Assembly (NCBI GenBank): GCA_025922795.1
Contig: JAICHC010000266.1
Span: 1 to 5,164, forward strand
Direction: 5' to 3'
Source of the DNA: Candidatus Binatia bacterium
GTDB lineage: Bacteria; Desulfobacterota_B; Binatia; UBA9968
Length of the DNA: 5,164 nucleotides
In this document: one piece after another, positions 1-5,164 of the stretch
Numbering within the stretch: position 1 is the stretch's first letter
Layout: each line of letters begins with the position of its first letter
Program-made: the position numbers and the translations under genes
The notes under the pieces: model-generated
The model's database searches: none
What the model was told of the DNA's origin: nothing
What the model saw: only the letters and a program-made list of their open reading frames with translations

Positions 1-339
1 AACTACTACATCCCGGGCCGAAAGAACAAGTTACACACGCATCCGGGCGAAGATCATACTTTTGTCGTGATGGATGGGCAGGCGACTTTCTACAACAACG
101 ACCATCAGCCGACGGTGCTCAACAAGGGGGAAGGCATCATGCTGCCGGAGAATCATTATTATTATTTTCAGAGCACCGGTGAGAAGCCGCTGGCTTTGTT
201 TCGCGTCAGCGCCAAGAAAGGTAACAAGCCGAAAGTCCTGCGTGTCGACAACGAAGGTCATCAACGTACGGACGAGGAAGTCGACTTCGTGGTTGTCGAC
301 GGTCAAGTGGTGGAGGGGCAGTTTTGGGAGCTGAAGTAA
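1..339 (+). CDS. Cupin-domain protein, 3' part only (5' end outside window)
   Basis: The frame is open from the first base of the window to a TAA at 337-339, giving 112 visible C-terminal residues; the start lies upstream. The visible part is a small beta-barrel of the cupin_2 type. Near its beginning is a cupin motif 1: a glycine, five residues, then HTH at visible residues 12-14, and MDG about ten residues later. The usual glutamate of this motif appears to be replaced by histidine (residue 19, in GEDHT). Motif 2 is recognisable as GEGIMLPENHYYYF, but its histidine comes two positions earlier than in the usual PxGxxH pattern, so the metal site may be altered. Cupins of this size are metal-dependent oxygenases, isomerases or binding proteins; the sequence does not say which. 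The enolase-superfamily gene starts 6 bp downstream, which suggests one transcription unit and perhaps one catabolic pathway. The fold is fairly sure; the function is unknown. Confidence 0.8.
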   Translation, partial: NYYIPGRKNKLHTHPGEDHTFVVMDGQATFYNNDHQPTVLNKGEGIMLPENHYYYFQSTGEKPLALFRVSAKKGNKPKVLRVDNEGHQRTDEEVDFVVVDGQVVEGQFWELK

Positions 340-345
340 CCCACT

Positions 346-1500
346 ATGAGAATCACCGATGTCAAAACCATCCGCCTGCGCGCGACGATTCCCGACGAAG
401 GCCAGGTTTTTAGCCGCTCGGGAGTGAGGAGCACGAGATCGGCAACGCTCGTTTCAGTGGAAACTGACGAAGGCTTGTCCGGCGTGGGTTCCTGTTCCGG
501 CAATGGCGAGTTGATCGAGGTGATCGTCGCTAAAGTTCTTAAACCTTTGCTTGTTGGCATGGACCCGACGGAAATCGACGAGGTTTGGGACAAGTGCTAC
601 GTTAGAGGGGGTCATAAAGAATTCGGCACGCGCGGCGTTGGCGTAGTGGCGCTAAGCGGAATCGACATCGCGCTGTGGGATATCCTTGGCAAGCTCCGTG
701 GGGTGCCCCTCTATGAACTACTTGGCGGGAAGTGTCGGGACAAAGTTCCCGTGTACGCTACCGCGCTCTACCCCGACGAACCGTCGAAAGTCGCCAAGCG
801 CGCCCGGGGATTTGCCGATCAGGGTTTTCACGGGGTCAAGATCAAGGTCGGCTTCGATCTCGATCAAGATATTCGCATGGTGCGCGCGGTGCGGCAGGAG
901 CTGGGGAAGGAATTCATCGTGATGACCGATGCCAACCAGGGTTATACTCTGAATGCTGCGCTCCAAGCCTCTGACGCATTCGCTGATTGCGGCGTCCACT
1001 GGCTCGAAGAACCGTTGTTCATCGAAGACATCGAAGGCCATAGAATTCTGCGTGAGAAAGGCCGGACGCCGATCGCGGTGGGTGAGAATTTGCACATGGC
1101 GTACGCGTTCGAAGATTTTATCGTCCGCGGCGCGGCCGATTTTGTTCAACCCGATGTCGCGCGCGCCGGGGGTATCACCGAGATCCGGAAGATTACCGCA
1201 CTGGCGGCGAAGCACAACGTGCCCGTGTCGTTCCATACGTGGGGTGACGGTGTCGCGCTAGCGGCTAGCGTGCACCTTTCCGCGGCGCTCAAAGATTGCA
1301 TCGTGATGGAGCTTGACTACACCTACAATCCATTGCGTGAAGAACTGCTGCTCAACCCATTCCAAGTCGGTAACGGTTTTCTGATTCCTCCCGATCAGCC
1401 GGGCCTGGGCGTGGAACTTAATCAACAGGCGCTGCAAAGATTCGCCTTCACCGGCGCTGAGGACCTAGCGATTAGACAGAAGGCCGTAGCCCTCGGGTAA
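346..1500 (+). CDS. Mandelate racemase/muconate lactonizing enzyme family protein (enolase superfamily)
   Basis: A complete 384-residue protein, the normal length for the family. The N-terminal capping domain covers about residues 1-125 and the (beta/alpha)7-beta barrel about 126-365. The expected catalytic set of the mandelate racemase subgroup is visible: the KxK base motif (K165-I-K167), three Mg2+ ligands D195 (TDAN), E221 (LEEP) and E247 (VGEN), and the D270/H297 dyad (VQPD and SFHTWG), with E322 (MELDY) as likely candidate for the last acid. Such enzymes abstract the alpha proton of a carboxylate to give an enolate, then racemise or dehydrate the substrate, often a hydroxy acid or sugar acid. 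The substrate cannot be read from this sequence. It is probably cytoplasmic, since there is no signal peptide. The ATG at 346 is 6 bp after the cupin stop, so the two genes are probably co-transcribed. The only purine-rich stretch upstream is GGGAG at 326-330, about 15 nt from the ATG, so ribosome binding looks weak or relies on translational coupling. A hairpin follows just after the stop codon. Confidence 0.93.
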   Translation: MRITDVKTIRLRATIPDEGQVFSRSGVRSTRSATLVSVETDEGLSGVGSCSGNGELIEVIVAKVLKPLLVGMDPTEIDEVWDKCYVRGGHKEFGTRGVGVVALSGIDIALWDILGKLRGVPLYELLGGKCRDKVPVYATALYPDEPSKVAKRARGFADQGFHGVKIKVGFDLDQDIRMVRAVRQELGKEFIVMTDANQGYTLNAALQASDAFADCGVHWLEEPLFIEDIEGHRILREKGRTPIAVGENLHMAYAFEDFIVRGAADFVQPDVARAGGITEIRKITALAAKHNVPVSFHTWGDGVALAASVHLSAALKDCIVMELDYTYNPLREELLLNPFQVGNGFLIPPDQPGLGVELNQQALQRFAFTGAEDLAIRQKAVALG

Positions 1501-1502
1501 TT

Positions 1503-1529
1503 CGCGGTTCCCAAACTGCGTCAATTTTT
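1503..1529 (+). terminator. Probable Rho-independent terminator after the racemase-family gene
   Basis: Three bases after the stop codon, CGCGGTT (1503-1509) pairs with AACTGCG (1514-1520), giving a 7-bp stem with one G-U wobble and a CCCA loop. Four bases later comes a run of five T (1525-1529). The position and form fit an intrinsic terminator for the cupin/racemase unit. The short stem and the delayed T-run make it a modest one. Confidence 0.5.
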
Positions 1530-1600
1530 CATCGGTGAGTTTATGGCAAGTTGCGCCGGCTGCAACCGCGACAGCTCGTATCCCGACACAGCCTCGGACT

Positions 1601-1631
1601 TTGCCTACCGCTCTTGAGTTGCTAGTATGAT
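1601..1631 (+). promoter_or_regulatory. Possible sigma70-type promoter for mnmE
   Basis: TTGCCT (1601-1606) could be a -35 element. Either TAGTAT (1623-1628, spacer 16) or TATGAT (1626-1631, spacer 19) could be the -10. Transcription would then begin around 1635-1639, only about 4-8 nt before the mnmE ATG at 1643, which would make the message nearly leaderless. The match is ordinary and the rest of the 1501-1642 gap holds no other clear signal, so this is a suggestion only. Confidence 0.3.
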
Positions 1632-1642
1632 TCGGCTCTCCC

Positions 1643-3019
1643 ATGTACGAGGAAAATACCATTGCAGCGATTGCGACGCCGCCCGGTGAAGGCGGTGTGG
1701 CGATCGTCCGTGTCAGCGGCGTCGATGCGGCGTCTATCGCCGGGCGAATTTTTGTTCGGCGTCGAGGCGAAAACGGCCGTCTTAAATCGCATACTCTTTA
1801 CCACGGATGCATCCGCGATGCTCACAACCATCGCGCCCTCGACGAAGTGTTGCTCGCTATGATGCGCAAGCCGCGCAGCTACACCGGTGAAGACGTTGTC
1901 GAGATTCACTGCCACGGCGGCGCTTTTCTAGCCAGACAGATCTTAGGACTGGTTCTCAGGGAAGGCGCGCGCCAAGCTGAACCGGGAGAATTTACCAAGC
2001 GCGCATTTCTCAACGGACGGCTCGATCTCACTCAAGCGGAAGCGGTGCTTGATCTGATCCGTGCGCGCACCGATAAGAGTGCAGGCCTCGCGCTCGATCA
2101 AATGGGCGGCGCTCTGTCGCACTGGGTAGCCCAACTGCGGGAGGAATTGCTCGATATTCTCGTTCAAATAGAAGCCGCCATCGACTTTCCGGAAGAGGAG
2201 GTCGAGCTGCTTCGGCGCCACGAGCTGCTTGGCAAGATCCGCGACCTTGCAGAAAAAATTCACAATATTTCAATAACATACGACTGGGGAAAGCTTTTTC
2301 GCGAGGGCGCTCGCGTATGCATTTGCGGCCGGCCTAACGTCGGCAAATCAAGTTTGCTGAATGCCTTGCTCGGAGAAGACCGCGTGATCGTGACTGCTGT
2401 CCCCGGCACAACTCGGGATGTGATCGAGGATTCGATTAACCTTGATGGTTTACCCGTTGTGCTATGGGACACGGCAGGCATCCGCGAAAGCGAGGATCAG
2501 ATCGAACGGATCGGCGTCGATCTGAGCCGTCGGCATTTGACCAAGTCCGATGCGGCGCTAGTCGTGCTCGACGGATCCCAACCGCTTGAGCGAGACGACC
2601 AAGCGCTACTCGGGGAGGTGGCGCAGAGAAAAGCTTTAATCGTCGTCAATAAATCCGATTTGCCGAGGAAGCTAATCACTGATGACCTGTTACGGTGTGC
2701 CGGCGCCAGTGAAATACAGTCAGTGTCTGCCAAAACCGGGGAAGGGATTGCTGAACTTAAGAAATGCCTGCGAGATCTGCTCATGGAGACTGGCGCCGAT
2801 GCACCCGTTGTTATTACCAATCTACGACATAGGAGCGCTTTGCAGCGAGCCGAGGCCTCGTTAGCGCGAGCGACGGTTTCCCTCGGCGAGAAGTACGCTC
2901 CGGAGTTCGTGGCGCTGGACCTCAATGAGGCGCGCTGCGCACTAGAAGAGATTACCGGCCAGATTCAGAATGAAGATATTTTAGAACGCATTTTTGCAAC
3001 TTTCTGTATTGGAAAATAG
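1643..3019 (+). CDS. mnmE: tRNA modification GTPase MnmE (TrmE/ThdF)
   Basis: With MnmG this GTPase makes the 5-(carboxymethyl)aminomethyl group at wobble uridine 34 of tRNAs reading codons that end in A or G, using a methylene-tetrahydrofolate carbon. At 458 residues it is full length (the E. coli protein has 454). An N-terminal folate-binding domain covers about 1-120 (TIAAIATPPGEGGVAIVRVSG). A helical domain follows, interrupted by the G domain at about 220-380. The GTPase motifs are intact: G1 GRPNVGKSS (229-237), G2 GTTRD (255-259), G3 DTAG (276-279) followed by R281-E282 matching the catalytic glutamate, G4 NKSD (336-339) and G5 SAK (362-364). The C-terminal CIGK (C455) is the family signature. 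The ATG at 1643 is the first possible start, because an in-frame TGA lies at 1628-1630 with no alternative start codon between. No Shine-Dalgarno sequence precedes it. mnmG follows after 63 bp. Confidence 0.98.
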   Translation: MYEENTIAAIATPPGEGGVAIVRVSGVDAASIAGRIFVRRRGENGRLKSHTLYHGCIRDAHNHRALDEVLLAMMRKPRSYTGEDVVEIHCHGGAFLARQILGLVLREGARQAEPGEFTKRAFLNGRLDLTQAEAVLDLIRARTDKSAGLALDQMGGALSHWVAQLREELLDILVQIEAAIDFPEEEVELLRRHELLGKIRDLAEKIHNISITYDWGKLFREGARVCICGRPNVGKSSLLNALLGEDRVIVTAVPGTTRDVIEDSINLDGLPVVLWDTAGIRESEDQIERIGVDLSRRHLTKSDAALVVLDGSQPLERDDQALLGEVAQRKALIVVNKSDLPRKLITDDLLRCAGASEIQSVSAKTGEGIAELKKCLRDLLMETGADAPVVITNLRHRSALQRAEASLARATVSLGEKYAPEFVALDLNEARCALEEITGQIQNEDILERIFATFCIGK

Positions 3020-3029
3020 TTATATTATT

Positions 3030-3056
3030 TTGTTATAAAAGTTTTTAGTCTATAGT
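3030..3056 (+). promoter_or_regulatory. Possible promoter for mnmG in an AT-rich spacer
   Basis: The stretch 3013-3056 has only 6 G or C in 44 bases. Inside it, TATAGT (3051-3056) is a good -10 candidate with TTGTTA (3030-3035) as a -35 at a short 15-bp spacing. An alternative is TTGGAA (3009-3014) with TATAAA (3034-3039) at 19 bp. With the first, transcription would start near 3063, so the parS palindrome would form the whole short leader. AT-rich DNA makes chance matches likely, and mnmG may also be read through from mnmE, since no terminator is visible between them. Confidence 0.35.
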
Positions 3057-3066
3057 CAGACAGCAC

Positions 3067-3082
3067 CGTTTCACGTGAAACG
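3067..3082. other. parS centromere site (ParB binding), copy 1
   Basis: CGTTTCACGTGAAACG is a perfect 16-bp palindrome. Its inner 14 bases, GTTTCACGTGAAAC, equal a well-known variant of the bacterial chromosomal parS core; the widely quoted 16-mer has T and A at the ends where this has C and G. ParB loads at such sites and spreads, forming the segregation complex near the origin. The site lies directly against the mnmG start codon, with no base between. The origin-linked context (mnmE-mnmG) supports a real site over a chance one. Confidence 0.9.
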
Positions 3083-4951
3083 ATGAAAAATCCATCATTC
3101 GATGTCATCGTCGTGGGCGCTGGTCACGCCGGAATCGAAGCATGCCTCGCAGCTGCGCGGATGGGTTGTGCGACCTTGATGCTAACCTTGAACCTCGATC
3201 ATATAGGTCAGATGTCATGCAATCCGGCCATCGGCGGAATTGGCAAAGGCCACCTCGTGAAGGAAATCGATGCGCTCGGCGGTGAAATGGGCCGAGCGAT
3301 CGACGAGACCGGAATTCAGTTTCGCGTGTTAAATACGAAGAAGGGGCCGGCGGTGCGAGCTTCCCGCGCTCAAGCCGACAAGGCCAGGTATCGCGAGCGG
3401 ATGAAACGCGTCTTGGAGTCGACGAGCAATCTCACGCTTCGACAGGGCAGCGTTGAAACTCTGATCGTTGAAGAGGGCGAGGTAAAGGGAGTAGAGACTC
3501 AAGTCGGTGAGAGATTTTACAGCCAAAAGGTGATTCTGACCACGGGCACGTTCTTAAAAGGGCTCATCCACATCGGCGATCGAAACTACTCCGCCGGTCG
3601 CGCCGGCGATTTCGCCGTGCATGGCCTCAGTGAGGCGTTAGTTCGGCTGGGGTTTAAAGTCGGCCGGCTAAAAACCGGAACATGCCCTCGACTCGACGCG
3701 CGGACGATTGATTTTTCCAGATTGCTCGTCCAGGACGGCGACGACTTTCCCATTCCATTTTCGTTTTCGAATGAGTCGATTACCCAGCGGCAGGTTCCTT
3801 GCCATATCACGTACACCAACCGGAGGACGCACGACGTCATCCGCGCTGCCATTCATCTCTCGCCGATGTATTCGGGAGTAATCAAAAGCCGCGGGCCGCG
3901 ATATTGTCCTTCGATCGAAGACAAGATTAGTCGCTTCGCCGATAAAGAGCGGCATCAGATTTTCCTCGAGCCGGAGGGTCTGGACACCGTCGAGATTTAC
4001 CCCAACGGTTTGTCTACGAGTCTCCCGCTGGACGTCCAGATCGAGATGGTGCGGTCGATCGACGGCCTGGAATCAGCGGAGATCATGCGACCTGGTTATG
4101 CAATCGAATATGATTACTTCGAACCGACTCAGCTGTATCCGTCTCTTGAAACAAAGTTGGTGCAGGGTCTTTATCATGCCGGTCAAATCAACGGCACGAC
4201 TGGATACGAGGAGGCCGCCGCGCAGGGACTTATGGCAGGGATCAATGCCGTCCTAAGTCTCCGCGGTGATCGGCCGATCGTTTTATCGCGTGAGCAGGCT
4301 TATATCGGTGTTCTGGTCGATGACCTCGTCACAAAAGGAACTGACAACGAACCGTATCGAATGTTTACGTCTCGCGCGGAATATCGCCTTTTGCTCCGCG
4401 AAGACAACGCAGACCTACGCTTGACCGAGCTTGGCCATACGATTGGGCTTGGGGCTAACGGCTCGTACGAAAGAGTCGAATCAAAGAAAGAGTCTGTAAC
4501 TGATCTAGCCGACTTCCTGGAGAAGACATACGCCTTACCGAGTGCTCAGACCAATGCGCTGCTCGCATCGTTTCAGTCGGCACAGCTGAGGAACCAGGCC
4601 AGTTTGACGCAGCTTCTTCGAAGACCAGAGATATCCATGAATCAGTTAAGACAACTGCGACCTGATATTCCAAACTATCGAGCGGATGTTGACGCGCAAG
4701 TCGAGATTCAGATTAAATACCAAGGCTACGTCAACCGGCAGCAAGAAATTGTTGAGCGCTTCAGAAAGATGGAGCACGCGCAGTTGCCTGAGAATACCGA
4801 CTATTCTAGCATCAGCGGTTTATCACGCGAGGTTTGTGAGAAACTTGCGCGGATCAAGCCCCGTTCGCTCGGTCAGGCCGCTCGAATCCCGGGGATCACC
4901 CCGGCTGCAATTTCGCTGCTGTCATTCTATATCAAAACCAAAACAGCCTAG
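3083..4951 (+). CDS. mnmG: tRNA uridine-5-carboxymethylaminomethyl modification enzyme MnmG (GidA)
   Basis: FAD-dependent partner of MnmE in the modification of tRNA wobble U34; it binds FAD and NADH and acts in the cytoplasm as an alpha2-beta2 complex with MnmE. At 622 residues it is full length (E. coli 629). The N-terminal Rossmann motif is GAGHAG (12-17). Family signatures follow: [19 protein letters not shown] (45-63) with C46, the [15 protein letters not shown] segment (85-99), GTFLKG (155-160), [10 protein letters not shown] (273-282) with C275, the two cysteines being those conserved in the family, [17 protein letters not shown] (366-382), and the region around [20 protein letters not shown] (429-448). 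The C-terminal helical part (about 535-622, with [12 protein letters not shown]) is the MnmE- and tRNA-binding region of the family. The ATG at 3083 is the first start after an in-frame TAG at 3053-3055. No classical ribosome-binding site is present; only GTGA inside parS (3076-3079 region) could pair weakly with 16S rRNA. No interruption is seen. Confidence 0.98.
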   Translation: MKNPSFDVIVVGAGHAGIEACLAAARMGCATLMLTLNLDHIGQMSCNPAIGGIGKGHLVKEIDALGGEMGRAIDETGIQFRVLNTKKGPAVRASRAQADKARYRERMKRVLESTSNLTLRQGSVETLIVEEGEVKGVETQVGERFYSQKVILTTGTFLKGLIHIGDRNYSAGRAGDFAVHGLSEALVRLGFKVGRLKTGTCPRLDARTIDFSRLLVQDGDDFPIPFSFSNESITQRQVPCHITYTNRRTHDVIRAAIHLSPMYSGVIKSRGPRYCPSIEDKISRFADKERHQIFLEPEGLDTVEIYPNGLSTSLPLDVQIEMVRSIDGLESAEIMRPGYAIEYDYFEPTQLYPSLETKLVQGLYHAGQINGTTGYEEAAAQGLMAGINAVLSLRGDRPIVLSREQAYIGVLVDDLVTKGTDNEPYRMFTSRAEYRLLLREDNADLRLTELGHTIGLGANGSYERVESKKESVTDLADFLEKTYALPSAQTNALLASFQSAQLRNQASLTQLLRRPEISMNQLRQLRPDIPNYRADVDAQVEIQIKYQGYVNRQQEIVERFRKMEHAQLPENTDYSSISGLSREVCEKLARIKPRSLGQAARIPGITPAAISLLSFYIKTKTA

Positions 4952-5084
4952 CCTAACTTGTTGGTCGGTTCATGGAGCTGTGGAATCCAACTAACCCCTG
5001 GATCCAACACGCGGCCTGCGTAGCCGCGGCAGAGCTCCTAGCGTAAAGTACAAATCGCATTACATTCTCTTGAATTTACAGGGC
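4952..5084. other. Intergenic stretch after mnmG without a convincing gene
   Basis: No supported coding frame starts here. It contains a GC-rich hairpin, CGCGGC/GCCGCG at 5010-5028 with a 7-nt loop, but no T-run follows, so a terminator is not supported. It also has a near direct repeat, TGGAATCCAAC (4981-4991) and TGGATCCAAC (4999-5008), differing by one A. TTTACA at 5075-5080 resembles a -35 box but has no well-spaced partner. Confidence 0.5.
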
Positions 5085-5112
5085 GAATAATGACCTACGA
5101 AGGTCAATATTC
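5085..5112. repeat. 28-bp imperfect palindrome next to parS copy 2
   Basis: The two 12-base arms, 5085-5096 and 5101-5112, match at 11 of 12 positions (the exception is A5090 against A5107), around a 4-base centre ACGA. The inner core is TGACCT-ACGA-AGGTCA. It ends 2 bp before the second parS. No T-run follows, so it does not look like an intrinsic terminator; an operator or an mRNA hairpin over the candidate ATG at 5090 are possible. Its role is unknown. Confidence 0.65.
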
Positions 5113-5164
5113 CACGTTCCACGTGAAACGAAATATTTTCTTTCAATTATTCGATTTATATGGT
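5090..5164 (+). CDS. Possible 5' end of the next gene, perhaps rsmG (cut by window end)
   Basis: From ATG 5090 a frame runs open for 25 codons to the window end. It is preceded by an in-frame TAG at 5039-5041 and by a weak AGGG (5080-5083) six bases before the ATG. The peptide begins MTYEGQYSTFHVKRN and continues FFQLFDLYG; the residues FHVKR are encoded by the parS site. By gene order the next gene is expected to be rsmG (gidB, 16S rRNA m7G methyltransferase). The end of the peptide could be the start of the RsmG N-terminal helix, but too little is visible to recognise it. An alternative is that the true start is ATG 5160 in another frame, or further right, with this stretch non-coding. Confidence 0.35.
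   Translation, partial: MTYEGQYSTFHVKRNIFFQLFDLYG
5115..5130. other. parS centromere site (ParB binding), copy 2
   Basis: CGTTCCACGTGAAACG contains the full 14-base parS core GTTCCACGTGAAAC of the commonly cited consensus, including its characteristic single asymmetry (C instead of T in the left arm). As in copy 1, the outermost bases are C and G instead of T and A. It lies 164 bp after the mnmG stop and about 2 kb from copy 1, in the place where rsmG-parA-parB usually follow. Clustering of two sites makes chance occurrence very unlikely. Confidence 0.92.

Noticed and set aside
718..1236. Long open frame of 172 codons on the minus strand
   Set aside because: It lies wholly opposite the racemase-family gene, whose catalytic motifs are intact; the peptide shows no recognisable domain and is explained by codon bias of the + strand gene.
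1550..1566. Hairpin GTTGC/GCAAC in the gap before mnmE
   Set aside because: Five base pairs around a 7-nt loop without a T-run is expected by chance at this composition.
2497..2925. Open frame of 142 codons on the minus strand
   Set aside because: It is entirely antisense to the GTPase domain of mnmE, with low-complexity serine- and arginine-rich translation typical of a shadow frame.
4979..4988. TGTGGAATC considered as a DnaA box
   Set aside because: It agrees with TGTGNATAA only in its first half, and no other DnaA-like box is seen, so no origin is claimed.
4686..4994. Open frame of 102 codons on the + strand extending past the mnmG stop
   Set aside because: It overlaps the conserved C-terminal part of mnmG in another frame and its translation is arginine- and serine-rich without a recognisable domain.
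5010..5028. GC-rich hairpin considered as terminator of mnmG
   Set aside because: The stem is only 6 bp with a 7-nt loop and no T-run follows, so an intrinsic terminator is not supported.
4952..5089. Possible tRNA after mnmG because of GGTTC and AATCC
   Set aside because: The two elements are too far apart for a T-arm and no acceptor or anticodon stem can be formed.

Overview
The window looks like a chromosomal, origin-proximal segment of a free-living bacterium with moderately high GC. The best-supported part is a pair of tRNA-modification genes, mnmE (1643-3019) and mnmG (3083-4951), on the + strand. In many bacteria this pair is followed by rsmG, parA and parB close to the replication origin. 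Two near-consensus parS (ParB-binding) sites, at 3067-3082 and 5115-5130, fit that position. The MnmE and MnmG sequences resemble those of deltaproteobacterial-type lineages, but that is an impression from N-terminal and motif wording and not a firm assignment.

Layout: 1-339 is the 3' end of a cupin-fold protein gene. It is followed after 6 bp by a complete enolase-superfamily gene of the mandelate racemase type (346-1500), and the two probably form the end of a catabolic operon. A hairpin plus T-run at 1503-1529 probably ends that unit. A 142-bp gap carries a possible promoter for mnmE very close to its start codon. Between mnmE and mnmG lies a 63-bp, very AT-rich spacer that ends in a perfect 16-bp parS palindrome touching the mnmG start codon. 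After mnmG, about 140 bp without a convincing gene lead to a 28-bp imperfect palindrome, the second parS, and a reading frame that stays open to the window end. That frame may be the start of the next gene, for which rsmG is the expected neighbour.

Function: MnmE and MnmG form the heterotetrameric enzyme that installs the (carboxymethyl)aminomethyl group at C5 of wobble U34 in certain tRNAs. The parS sites mark the origin region for ParB loading and chromosome segregation; parA and parB themselves are not in the window. The cupin and racemase-type genes have no evident link to this and take the place where rpmH-rnpA-yidC-jag often stands. I see no mobile element, CRISPR array, RNA gene or clearly novel system. 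The most interesting signals are how the parS sites sit against start codons and the absence of canonical Shine-Dalgarno sequences.
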